Positions 43,364 to 52,039 of a stretch of DNA of 64,000 nucleotides are shown here, one piece after another; position 1 is the first letter of the stretch, and each line of letters begins with the position of its first letter. Position numbers and translations under genes: made by a program. The notes beneath the pieces are model-generated. The model saw only the letters and a program-made list of their open reading frames with translations. It made no database searches and was not told the origin of the DNA. The DNA comes from Providencia sp. R33 (GTDB lineage Bacteria; Pseudomonadota; Gammaproteobacteria; Enterobacterales; Enterobacteriaceae), in the NCBI RefSeq assembly GCF_019343475.1, contig NZ_CP072453.1:2480001-2544000 (forward strand), read 5' to 3'.

Positions 43364-44398
43364 ATGCGGATAACTCAACCCTCTCCAAGACAAATATTAC
43401 CCGAACAACTACACAATTTATTAAGTGGAGAAATTGATAATCAAGGGTTAATGGCACTCTCTCAATCCGCCAGCCAAGGTAATCTTGATGATATTGATTT
43501 ATTACATAATTTAGCATTACGTCGTGATGAGCTTGGTCATAAAGCGGAAAATATTTTATTTGATATCTTCAGTGGAAAAATTAAAGGTAAAGAAGATATT
43601 GCCCTCGAAATACAAAAAACCAGCAAAAAGTTGTACCAGCGACACAGAGAGGGAAAAATCAAAAATTATCTCGACGATTCAAAGCTGAAGACGCCCTCAA
43701 AACTGCTCTATATTATTGCTTCAACAATTGAAAAGCTCGCTGACAAGCTGGGTTTAACCGCATTATTCATGAAAGGTGAACCAACAGAGTCAACGCTGTG
43801 GGAGCCTAACCGAATGACCACAAGTGATGAAATTGATTCTGCAAATAAAAACACTAAGACTTTACCAAATAATGTAACGGTTAATTGCTCTTTGGGTCTC
43901 ACCCAAAGTGGGAATAATTTATTGGGAGAGATAATTGAGGAAAAAATAAATAATGGCATCCATTTGAAGCAATTCGAATTATTTCCTCTTAATGTGAATA
44001 ACAACCACTGGATTTTATTTGCACTCTACCCAGTGACGTCACAACAGGCTCCACCAAACAACAAAATCAAATGCGCAGTATTTAATTCGTACTATAACCT
44101 TAGCGATGACATTCGACGTGAAATAGCGCTGGCGGCAGAAAAAGCGGGCGTTACAGAAGAAAAAGACATCACGTATATTGAAGGGAACATTCAACAAAAT
44201 GTCCCCAATGGTTGCGGGTTATTTGTCCTTGAAGCAATAAAACAACTCACTGAAAACCTACAACAAAGCCCTATAGAAACGCTCGAAAGGTTTCACAAAG
44301 ATTTTGCTAAAAAAACAACAGAAGAACAAGCGCAGTTTAATATCCAAAACCGCCGACAATTGTTTTCAACCTACTATGATGATACTTATCAAAAATAG
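43364..44398 (+). CDS. Clan-CE (C48, SseL/ElaD-like) cysteine protease, candidate effector
   Basis: The 344-residue protein has an N-terminal helical region (1-170) and a C-terminal Ulp1/deubiquitinase-like catalytic domain. The catalytic His is in NNHWILFALYP (His215), the usual Asp position is Asn241 in CAVFNSYYNL, the oxyanion Gln is near 277-278 and the nucleophile Cys284 lies in QQNVPNGCGLFVLEAI. Bacterial relatives (SseL, ElaD, ChlaDub) remove ubiquitin or ubiquitin-like proteins from host proteins and are secreted into host cells. No Sec signal peptide or secretion system is seen here. ATG 43364 with an AAGGA site six bases away is preferred to the GTG at 43325. It has no operon partner. 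Confidence 0.75.
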   Translation: MRITQPSPRQILPEQLHNLLSGEIDNQGLMALSQSASQGNLDDIDLLHNLALRRDELGHKAENILFDIFSGKIKGKEDIALEIQKTSKKLYQRHREGKIKNYLDDSKLKTPSKLLYIIASTIEKLADKLGLTALFMKGEPTESTLWEPNRMTTSDEIDSANKNTKTLPNNVTVNCSLGLTQSGNNLLGEIIEEKINNGIHLKQFELFPLNVNNNHWILFALYPVTSQQAPPNNKIKCAVFNSYYNLSDDIRREIALAAEKAGVTEEKDITYIEGNIQQNVPNGCGLFVLEAIKQLTENLQQSPIETLERFHKDFAKKTTEEQAQFNIQNRRQLFSTYYDDTYQK

Positions 44399-44419
44399 CT
44401 GTTATGACTCTTCAAAAAT

Positions 44420-44453
44420 AAAAACCCCCTGATTGTATTGACAATCAAGGGGT
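44420..44453 (-). terminator. Terminator of acrZ
   Basis: CCCCTTGATTG and CAATCAGGGG pair on the minus strand with a six-base loop and are followed by a long T tract (from the A-rich run at 44415-44424). On the plus strand no T tract follows, so it chiefly serves acrZ; it also lies just after the protease gene. Confidence 0.8.
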
Positions 44454-44485
44454 CTATGATCAATTTGAACGGTACTCGCTAAGCG

Positions 44486-44638
44486 TTACTTGTTCTCAGT
44501 TTTATGATGATGAGGTACGTGCGCTTTCGACAGCAAGTTAAAAAATGCGCCTAAGCCGTAAATCAAGCCCATGATTAAAAACATCACAACGGGGACCATC
44601 ATCAGAGCGAAACCTAAACTTTTAATGAGTTCTAACAT
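44486..44638 (-). CDS. acrZ: AcrAB-TolC accessory small protein AcrZ
   Basis: The 50-residue protein starts MLELIKSLGFALMMVPVVMF and continues with one long hydrophobic helix ending LIYGLGAFFNLLSK, then a His-rich polar tail. This matches E. coli AcrZ (MLELLKSLVFAVIMVPVVM). AcrZ binds AcrB in the inner membrane and changes its drug preference. It lies between modE and modA as in E. coli, and it was too short for a standard ORF call. Confidence 0.93.
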   Translation of the reverse strand: MLELIKSLGFALMMVPVVMFLIMGLIYGLGAFFNLLSKAHVPHHHKTENK

Positions 44639-44869
44639 AAAAAAGCCTCTTCAGTGATACTGTACCCACCAGCCTACAAGATACGCTGACGAGGGAAAAT
44701 TCGACTCTCAATACATCTATTATAAACACAATGATTATAAATCAAATCAAAATAATAACGCATAATAGCGTTATAATGCAGACTATTTTAGACAAAATAT
44801 TATACTAACGACATACTAAACGTGCTTTTTAACTCTGTCACCACCAACCGAGCCGGAAGGGAGAAAAAT

Positions 44870-45658
44870 ATGCAGGCAGAAATTTTACTCACACTTAAAT
44901 TGCAGGGCAGTTTATTTGCTGATCCACGCCGTATCGCGCTACTCAAACAAATTAAAGCGACAGGTTCTATCAGCCAAGGTGCCAAACTCGCAGGTATCAG
45001 TTATAAAAGTGCTTGGGATGCTATCAATGAGATGAACCAACTCACCGATGATATTCTGGTTGACCGTGCAACGGGAGGCAAAGGTGGCGGTGGCACCACA
45101 TTAACCCATTACGGTGAAAGACTGCTCCAGCTATATGATTTATTAGCACAAATTCAACAAAAAGCCTTTGATGTTCTCAAAGAAGACAATTTACCCCTTG
45201 ATAGCCTACTTGCGGCAATTTCACGCTTTTCACTGCAAACCAGTGCGCGTAACCAGTTTTTCGGTACCTTGATTGCGCGTGACCATACGCATGTCCAACA
45301 ACACGTGCAAATCCGTTTAGCGGATAACAGTACAGTGATCAATGCCGCACTGACTGAGCAAAGTGCTAACCGTTTAGGGTTAGTCGAAGGCAAAGAAGTA
45401 CTCGCACTAATTAAAGCGCCTTGGGTTAAGCTCAGCAAGCAACCAAACCAAACTGAGTTCGATAACTGCCTTGCAGGCAAAATTACGACACTAGAACGTG
45501 GTAAGGATAATAGCGAAGTGATTGTCACACTAACAGGTGGTGAAACGCTCTGCTCAACCCTGCCAAATAGTGATGTTGATGCGCAATCTTTGCAAGTTAA
45601 CGATACGATTACGGCACTTTTCAATGCAGACCAAGTGATTGTTGCTACCCTTTGCTAA
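44870..45658 (+). CDS. modE: Molybdate-responsive transcriptional regulator ModE
   Basis: The 262-residue protein has an N-terminal winged helix (SISQGAKLAGISYKSAWDAINEMNQL) and the conserved ATGGKGGGG turn, then two Mop molybdate-binding domains (SARNQFFGTL... and a second near 200-262 ending VIVATLC). It represses modABC and activates molybdoenzyme genes when molybdate is bound. ATG 44870 has a GGAAGGGAG site and gives the family start MQAEILLTLKLQG. Confidence 0.96.
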   Translation: MQAEILLTLKLQGSLFADPRRIALLKQIKATGSISQGAKLAGISYKSAWDAINEMNQLTDDILVDRATGGKGGGGTTLTHYGERLLQLYDLLAQIQQKAFDVLKEDNLPLDSLLAAISRFSLQTSARNQFFGTLIARDHTHVQQHVQIRLADNSTVINAALTEQSANRLGLVEGKEVLALIKAPWVKLSKQPNQTEFDNCLAGKITTLERGKDNSEVIVTLTGGETLCSTLPNSDVDAQSLQVNDTITALFNADQVIVATLC

Positions 45659-45798
45659 ATAAATCGGCTTACTTGCTTGAGAAAGTAAGTAAGCATTCAC
45701 CTTTTTTTTCGCCTCCCTTCGCTCAATTGTTGACTTTATCCCCAATCCTGATTATTCCTGTTAGGTGACAAGGTAAATATTCATGATAAGGAAGGTTG

Positions 45799-47268
45799 AT
45801 GAGCTCAATAACAATACAACATAGCAGCTTTAAGCTCAGCGAAACGCAAACACTTGATATTCAACAACTCAATATTAATAAGGGTGAAAGCTGGGCATTT
45901 ATCGGTTCTAACGGCAGTGGTAAATCCTCACTGGCACGTGTTCTATCGAATGAACTCAAACCGCTTTCTGGAGTTGTTAAAAATACCTTTAACTCCCCTG
46001 TTCGTCTTTCATTTGAGCAGCTACAAAAGATTATTAGCGAAGAGTGGCAACGCAATAATACCGACTTGCTCAGTGATGATGAGGAAGATACGGGTTATAC
46101 CGCTGCTGAAATCATTCAATTAAACCATAAAGACAATGAATATTGCTTAGAGCTTGCCACACGGTTTGGCATTCGCGATTTACTTTCTCGCCGCTTTAAA
46201 TACCTTTCTACAGGGGAAACACGTAAGGTACTGTTATGCCAAACATTAATGGGCAATCCCGACCTATTAATTTTAGATGAGCCCTTTGATGGCTTAGACG
46301 TCTATTCACGAAGTAACTTGAGTGAGTTGCTCTACAGTTTATCTGAAAAAGGCCTTACGATAGTCTTGGTGTTAAACCGCTTTGATGAACTTCCTGATTA
46401 TATTGAAAATATGGGGGTGGTCGCTGATTGTAAATTGACGATGTCTGGTGATAGAGAGTCAGTACTTGCTAACACCCTAATCAGCCAGTTACAGCACAGT
46501 GAAAAAATTAAGCAGCTTGCCATTCCTGAGACGGAAGACCCAACAAACGATGAAAAACTGGATGATACGACGCCTCGCATCATATTAAATAATGGTGTTA
46601 TCAGTTATAACGACAAACCCATTCTGCATGGGTTAACTTGGCATGTTAACCCCGGTGAGCATTGGCAAATTATCGGTGAAAATGGCGCGGGAAAATCCAC
46701 CTTATTAAGCTTAATTACGGGAGATCACCCCCAAGGTTACAGCAATGACTTAACCTTATTTGGTCGCCGCCGCGGCAGTGGTGAAACCATTTGGGACATC
46801 AAGCGCCATATCGGTTATGTGAGTAATAGTATTCACCAAGAGTACCGTGTTGCCACTAGCGTATTGAATGTGATTATTTCTGGCTTCCATGATTCAATAG
46901 GTTTATACCAAACACCATCAGACCGCCAGATACAATTAGCATATGAATGGTTAGCGCTATTGGGGTTCCCAATTCAAACTGCACAACAACCTTTCCATAG
47001 TCTTTCGTGGGGACAACAGCGATTAGTGTTAATCGCACGGGCACTTGTCAAACACCCAGCAATGCTGATTTTAGATGAACCACTTCAAGGGCTTGATGGC
47101 CTGAATCGGTTACTCGTTCTGCGCTTTATTGATGTGATGCTCAAGCAAGGCAACACCCAGCTGCTATTTGTCACCCACCATCAAGAAGATGCACCTGCCT
47201 GTATTACTCATCGGTTAACCTTCGTTCCTGAAAACGGGAAATATCGCTACGATATTGAGTATATTTAG
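45799..47268 (+). CDS. modF: Duplicated ABC ATPase ModF
   Basis: The 489-residue protein has two ATPase domains without membrane segments: the first with GSNGSGKSSLARVL, YLSTGETRKVLLCQTL and LLILDEPFDGLD, the second with GENGAGKSTLLSLITGD, LSWGQQRLVLIARAL and LILDEPLQGLDG. It follows modE as in E. coli, where ModF is linked to molybdenum metabolism or photorepair without a proven function. ATG 45799 with an AAGGAAGG site is preferred to the TTG three bases earlier. Confidence 0.93.
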   Translation: MSSITIQHSSFKLSETQTLDIQQLNINKGESWAFIGSNGSGKSSLARVLSNELKPLSGVVKNTFNSPVRLSFEQLQKIISEEWQRNNTDLLSDDEEDTGYTAAEIIQLNHKDNEYCLELATRFGIRDLLSRRFKYLSTGETRKVLLCQTLMGNPDLLILDEPFDGLDVYSRSNLSELLYSLSEKGLTIVLVLNRFDELPDYIENMGVVADCKLTMSGDRESVLANTLISQLQHSEKIKQLAIPETEDPTNDEKLDDTTPRIILNNGVISYNDKPILHGLTWHVNPGEHWQIIGENGAGKSTLLSLITGDHPQGYSNDLTLFGRRRGSGETIWDIKRHIGYVSNSIHQEYRVATSVLNVIISGFHDSIGLYQTPSDRQIQLAYEWLALLGFPIQTAQQPFHSLSWGQQRLVLIARALVKHPAMLILDEPLQGLDGLNRLLVLRFIDVMLKQGNTQLLFVTHHQEDAPACITHRLTFVPENGKYRYDIEYI

Positions 47269-47296
47269 TATTAAATCAATAAATTACTACCTACCT

Positions 47297-47320
47297 AAGC
47301 CACTCCTCTTTGAGTGGCTT
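47297..47320 (+). terminator. Hairpin after modF
   Basis: AAGCCACTC pairs perfectly with GAGTGGCTT around a six-base loop. The T tract is poor (TATACAT), so the next hairpin may finish termination. Confidence 0.6.
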
Positions 47321-47327
47321 TATACAT

Positions 47328-47366
47328 AAAAAATCACTGACAACACAATATTGCCAGTGATTTTTA
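47328..47366. terminator. Bidirectional terminator modF / phosphoesterase gene
   Basis: AAAAATCACTG pairs with CAGTGATTTTT around a 15-base loop. The A-rich left and T-rich right flanks allow use on both strands. Confidence 0.8.
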
Positions 47367-47396
47367 TTATCTTATTTATTAACTACAACATTTAAA

Positions 47397-49520
47397 TTAC
47401 TTATTTCCCTGCCCTACATTCATCGGCTTAATTTCACCTGTTTCAACGTTGATATAAAAATCTCGGCTAGGATTACCTTGTAAGTATTTATCAATCACCG
47501 TGAAAATACTGCCAAAACGTAATTTAAAAATATTTTCGAAAGTGCTATCGGTATTAATTTTGTCTGTTGTGCTTGGTAACGATGATAATAATGTTCCTGT
47601 TAGGAAACGATACTGATTCAACCTTTCGACAGGAATATCTTGCAATGCAAGTTCATCAGCATTGCGTAAGCGGTAAAAATCAACAGCAAGATCAAAACCA
47701 TTCCACTTCGCAAAATCATTTAATTGGTAGCCAGCCTTCTGCGCCACGACAGCGGCTTTATCACGAGCTTTTTTCCATGCATCTGAATCTTTCTTTAAAT
47801 AAACCTCAGTGATATTGACGGTTCCAGGGTCTGAATCTTTCACGCATATTTCATGATTTTGACTTAGTGGAGCGGTTAACACATCACTGTAAGCATTCTG
47901 AGTATCTAATTGGCTCAAAATCAGCATTTCTTCGCCATTTAAACTAAATAACATTTGGCGAATTTCACATGGCCACTCCTCAGGAATAAAACGTAAGCGG
48001 GTGAGCTCCGTAATATGCCAATTCGTGAAATCATAATAGTTGCTCGCTTTTAAAATATCTTTATTCCAAAGATGTGACGAGTTTGTATTCTTGAGATGAT
48101 CCCACTCTTGCTGGTAGTGCTCAAATAGCTCATCAAAACGTGGAACGTCTTCTATGACAATAGTTTGTACGTCAATTTCATTGGCATTTTTAAAATTCAA
48201 GATTTTATACGCTGGAACATATGCCGCCATCGATGGAGCCTGAATATTAAAAAGCAAACTACCATCTGGATACTGACGCACGCCCGTATCATTAAAATGC
48301 ATATGACCGCCGACATGAACACCAATTCCCGTTTTTGCCATTGCATGGCTAGTGTCTTCTTTAGGCGCCCTTTCTAACTGAAATTTGCCTTTACCAAAAA
48401 TAGTTTCAAGGTCGTCAGCTGCTCCATTATCAAATTCAACCATCGGAAAATGGCTGAAGGTGATTAATGTTTTGTTTTGCTCTTTAGCGCGTTTGGCGAC
48501 ATCCGTCATCCATTCAACAGTGTGCTGTTTGTGCGTCAACATTTTGTTGTAACCTGCATTGCCTGAACCTGCAAAGTTTTTAGCGGCTTTCGGATTATTA
48601 ATATCCGCCTTTTCTGAAGGTACATAAATATTGGCATCAACCGCCATTAACCACAAACCTGGAACTGGCTCAACAAGATAGCTACTATCTGCCACATCAA
48701 AACAAGGACCATAACCTGCTTGTTTGTATTGCCCACCGGTTCCCTGAGCACAAATTTCATACTGTCTTTGGCTAAATTCACTCGCATTTAGAGCGGCTTC
48801 ATAGCTATAACCTTTTGAGCCGTAGTTCGAGTAAGGTGTTTCCCAATAAATATCTTCCGGTAGGGGATTAATACCAAAGGACTTCATTGCATCCATTACA
48901 CGACCGTAGCCACTGTAGACCATCTCCTCTGAGCAAATGGTGGGGAGTTCAGCGCCCGTTTCTATAATAGCTGTTTTACCTTGGTACCCCGTACATTCAC
49001 TGGCACCTAAACTAAAGATACGTTGCGTTTTACCATCTACACCAAGAAAATCTTCCTTTCCTGCAGGCATATCAAATGGACGATTTGGATCATGGTTGCC
49101 CGGTGTTGCAAAAAAACGCATACCGTATTTTTGCTCGTATTCTTGTAAAACTTTCACTAAACCACGCAAATGGATCGGCTGTCCATCATCGGTAAAATCA
49201 CCGGGTAATGCAATGAGCTTAATTCCTTTCTTGCCTGCATCATCTAACGCCGCACGCAATGCAAAATAATTTTCATTAAACAAGCGAGTAGAGGTTAATT
49301 GTGCATACATAGAGCGAATAACTGCATTTTGGCCGCTTTTACTGTTTTTTAACCCATCAAATGCATTATCGGAAAATTGGCCATATACGTCATGAAAATG
49401 GATATCCGGCATAAAAGCAACACGATAGTTATACGCGTTACTCGTTGAATCATTAGCCAATGCCAGCGTTCCCGCAGACATCAAAGCAAGGGCAAAACCG
49501 TATTTGATTTTATTGTTCAT
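47397..49520 (-). CDS. Exported calcineurin-like metallophosphoesterase
   Basis: The 707-residue protein has a signal peptide (ALALMSAGTLALA, cleaved about residue 22) and the metallophosphoesterase metal-binding motifs in order: DIHFH (about 39-43), GDFTDDG (about 106-112), GNHDPN (about 142-147), the HF in TFSHFP, and GGHMH (about 410-414). The C-terminal 230 residues form an extra domain that I do not recognise. It probably removes a phosphate from a substrate in the periplasm or outside the cell. It follows the KdgM-like porin gene with a 32-bp gap, so the two may form an operon. Confidence 0.8.
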   Translation of the reverse strand: MNNKIKYGFALALMSAGTLALANDSTSNAYNYRVAFMPDIHFHDVYGQFSDNAFDGLKNSKSGQNAVIRSMYAQLTSTRLFNENYFALRAALDDAGKKGIKLIALPGDFTDDGQPIHLRGLVKVLQEYEQKYGMRFFATPGNHDPNRPFDMPAGKEDFLGVDGKTQRIFSLGASECTGYQGKTAIIETGAELPTICSEEMVYSGYGRVMDAMKSFGINPLPEDIYWETPYSNYGSKGYSYEAALNASEFSQRQYEICAQGTGGQYKQAGYGPCFDVADSSYLVEPVPGLWLMAVDANIYVPSEKADINNPKAAKNFAGSGNAGYNKMLTHKQHTVEWMTDVAKRAKEQNKTLITFSHFPMVEFDNGAADDLETIFGKGKFQLERAPKEDTSHAMAKTGIGVHVGGHMHFNDTGVRQYPDGSLLFNIQAPSMAAYVPAYKILNFKNANEIDVQTIVIEDVPRFDELFEHYQQEWDHLKNTNSSHLWNKDILKASNYYDFTNWHITELTRLRFIPEEWPCEIRQMLFSLNGEEMLILSQLDTQNAYSDVLTAPLSQNHEICVKDSDPGTVNITEVYLKKDSDAWKKARDKAAVVAQKAGYQLNDFAKWNGFDLAVDFYRLRNADELALQDIPVERLNQYRFLTGTLLSSLPSTTDKINTDSTFENIFKLRFGSIFTVIDKYLQGNPSRDFYINVETGEIKPMNVGQGNK

Positions 49521-49552
49521 ATTTGTTCCCTTTAGATAATTAGCTATTTCTA

Positions 49553-50260
49553 TCAGAAGTTATAGGCAATTCCAACGCGATAACGCCACTGCCATGCATC
49601 GCGGTAAGTTTTTCCATCTTTGACATATGAACCATCATCGTAAGAGACATACCCTAATTCAACATAAGGAACCCAAGTTTTATTCCCAATCCAAGATACA
49701 TTTAGATTATGTGCATAATCTTTTTCTTTTCCTTTATATGCTGGGTAGTCTGTATCAAACTTATATTCAAAGTCATAACTTAATGAAACATCTTGTATTT
49801 TATAGCCTAAATAAAAATTACTCTGCCAATAATGCTGGTTATCTTTTTTCGGTTTATTGGAATTGTCAAAATGCCTTACTCCATAACGTAAACGAGTACC
49901 AACATTAAAATCATCTGTTAAGTTATAAGCAGCTTTGACACTAAATTTATAAGCCGTATCTTTATCCCCTGAATCTAAAGCAAAAGAAGGCGTTAAAACA
50001 AAATCTTTTGTCGCTTTATATTTGTAACCGACTTCAACTTCATTTCCTTTTGATGATAAATTTTCACCAAATCCACCATCTCGACTTCGCCATTTACCTT
50101 CAAGACTGAAATAAGTCCCATTTTGCATGCTGTGTCCAATTTTGACACGGTCTTCATGACGGTGTTCATCACCTAACCACTCATGGCGATAGTCTATATA
50201 CGTCGCATTCGCTGCTGTGCAAAATAATAATGTAGAGATACCTAGAGTTAAATGTTTCAT
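49553..50260 (-). CDS. KdgM-family outer-membrane porin
   Basis: The 235-residue protein has a signal peptide (LTLGISTLLFCTAANA) and the family start TYIDYRHEWLGDEHRHEDRVKIGHSM. It shows alternating amphipathic strands of a 12-stranded barrel and a C-terminal YRVGIAYNF with terminal Phe. KdgM and NanC porins pass acidic oligosaccharides. Here it lies next to a mannoside PTS and an exported phosphoesterase, so it may admit a charged mannoside or other acidic sugar; the substrate is not shown by the sequence. Confidence 0.88.
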   Translation of the reverse strand: MKHLTLGISTLLFCTAANATYIDYRHEWLGDEHRHEDRVKIGHSMQNGTYFSLEGKWRSRDGGFGENLSSKGNEVEVGYKYKATKDFVLTPSFALDSGDKDTAYKFSVKAAYNLTDDFNVGTRLRYGVRHFDNSNKPKKDNQHYWQSNFYLGYKIQDVSLSYDFEYKFDTDYPAYKGKEKDYAHNLNVSWIGNKTWVPYVELGYVSYDDGSYVKDGKTYRDAWQWRYRVGIAYNF

Positions 50261-50470
50261 AAGTTCATTCCTATATAATTAATATTTATTTTGTTGTATT
50301 AAATAGTGAAAATTATTAATTCTTCTTTAAAGTTTGGTTTTTTATGGTATGTCCTCTCCAGTCTAACTATCTAATTTCATATATTTTAAAAACAAAGAGT
50401 CTCAGCCTTTAAAGTAAAACCAAAAAGGAAGGTAAGGATTTTATTTTAATTAGACCCTCATTTAATTAAG

Positions 50471-52021
50471 TCATAATTCCAACTCAACTTTTAACAATTC
50501 AACAATATCAATTTCATTTTTTGCTTTTAATATTTTTTCTCGAAAAGATTCATGCATTAATTTGCGAGCTAATATAGAAAATATTCGCATATGTTGGCTT
50601 TCATCAGAATCATTAATCGTTAACATAATAACTAATTTAACATCTACGTTATCCCCCCACGCTAATTCATTAGGTAAACGTAATACTGAAATACTACTAT
50701 GTTTAACAAAAGGTGATTTACAGTGTGGAATTGCAATTGAAAACCCTAAGGCTGTACTAAATATTTCCTCTCTTTGCCATATTGCTTGCTCAACTTGCAC
50801 ACCAGAATCTGTTCGATGATTAATTTCTAAATTATCTGTTAACCGTTTAATAACCTCATCCTTACTTGCCATACTTTCATCAAGTAAAATTAAGGATGGG
50901 CTCAATACAGCATATTCAATATTCGATTCATCTAAAGACACTGATAAGTAAGATAATTTTTCTTTTTCAAATTTTAGCCAATTATCTGCATAAGCATCGG
51001 GTTCAAGTACTAACAAATCATATTTCGAGTCTAATAATATGACTTGAGCAGATTGAATCGACTCAATAGTTGGAGGTGCTACACACATTAAAGGCAGAGC
51101 AAAAGACTGTGCCAAAATAGCGGTATGGGATGTTTCTGCCCCTTGCCCCATTACAATACCTTGCAGATATTCTCCTCTTAACGCCAATAATTCGCTTGGC
51201 GTTAATACCCCTTGGCAGACAACAATTGAATCTTCTGTTAATTCAGGAAGTTGTATTTTAGTTTGAATACCAAGGTACGTTGCAATACGCAAACCTAAAT
51301 CTTGAATATCTAGCTCGCGTTGACGCAAATATTCATTACTACTTTCCCGAAATGGCAAACTCAGCTCTTCAATTGCCATTGATAATGCAGCTATCGCATT
51401 ATGCGTTTCTCTGTGCTTCAATAGACACGCCTCAACATCCTCATCATCGAGTAATTGGCTCTGCGCCTCTAAAATATTTATTGCCACCTTATCAGCTTGT
51501 TCAATATCTTGAGTAAACTGCTGACGAGCACATTGCAACGCGTGTGTTAACGCAGCTCCTTGCTCTGTTTGGGTACTCGAGGGCTCAGACCATGCAATCT
51601 GTTGCAAATCAAACGATTGCACATAAACGGCCTTTCCTTTTGCAATGCCTTGACTAATACCATGACCACGAACTATCTGAGAAGTCGTGCGGCTTAGGTA
51701 AACAGGAATAATGCTTTGCTCTTGTTTATCTTTTTGCGGGAATTTTTCGTCGCAATGAATAAATTCGTGTTCAATAAATGCCTTTAATTTTTCATAAGCG
51801 AGATTTTCATCATAGCCACTAATTGTAAAATAGCATTCATCACCATGAGTAACGTCTGCCCCCACAAGAGCCAACACACTTTTGGCATTCGCTTGGCGCG
51901 TTTTACTTTGATTAAATAATATAATATCCGATTGAAAACCAACGGTATTTTGTTCAATAGCACTCGCTGGTCTTGCATGAATACCATTGGGTAACTCACA
52001 ACGAAATGGCAGTGTTTGCAT
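50471..52021 (-). CDS. PTS fusion protein: HPr, EI N-terminal half, fructose-type EIIA
   Basis: The 516-residue protein has three phosphotransfer modules. Residues 1-90 are HPr with the active His15 in PNGIHARPAS and the regulatory-serine-like NAKSVLAL. Residues about 115-345 resemble the EI helical and swivelling His domains, with His299 in GAETSHTAILA. Residues about 370-516 are a fructose-family EIIA with His433 in SIAIPHCKS. The EI C-terminal TIM barrel that binds PEP is absent, unlike the longer HPr-EI-EIIA proteins; DhaM uses a similarly truncated EI. It probably passes phosphate to the EIIB encoded at 55820. It ends the operon after the mannosidase gene. Confidence 0.85.
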   Translation of the reverse strand: MQTLPFRCELPNGIHARPASAIEQNTVGFQSDIILFNQSKTRQANAKSVLALVGADVTHGDECYFTISGYDENLAYEKLKAFIEHEFIHCDEKFPQKDKQEQSIIPVYLSRTTSQIVRGHGISQGIAKGKAVYVQSFDLQQIAWSEPSSTQTEQGAALTHALQCARQQFTQDIEQADKVAINILEAQSQLLDDEDVEACLLKHRETHNAIAALSMAIEELSLPFRESSNEYLRQRELDIQDLGLRIATYLGIQTKIQLPELTEDSIVVCQGVLTPSELLALRGEYLQGIVMGQGAETSHTAILAQSFALPLMCVAPPTIESIQSAQVILLDSKYDLLVLEPDAYADNWLKFEKEKLSYLSVSLDESNIEYAVLSPSLILLDESMASKDEVIKRLTDNLEINHRTDSGVQVEQAIWQREEIFSTALGFSIAIPHCKSPFVKHSSISVLRLPNELAWGDNVDVKLVIMLTINDSDESQHMRIFSILARKLMHESFREKILKAKNEIDIVELLKVELEL

Positions 52022-52039
52022 AATATTTTCCTTTTCTAA

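Noticed and set aside
45154..45624. 156-codon minus-strand frame
   Set aside because: It is antisense to modE and has no start signals of its own.
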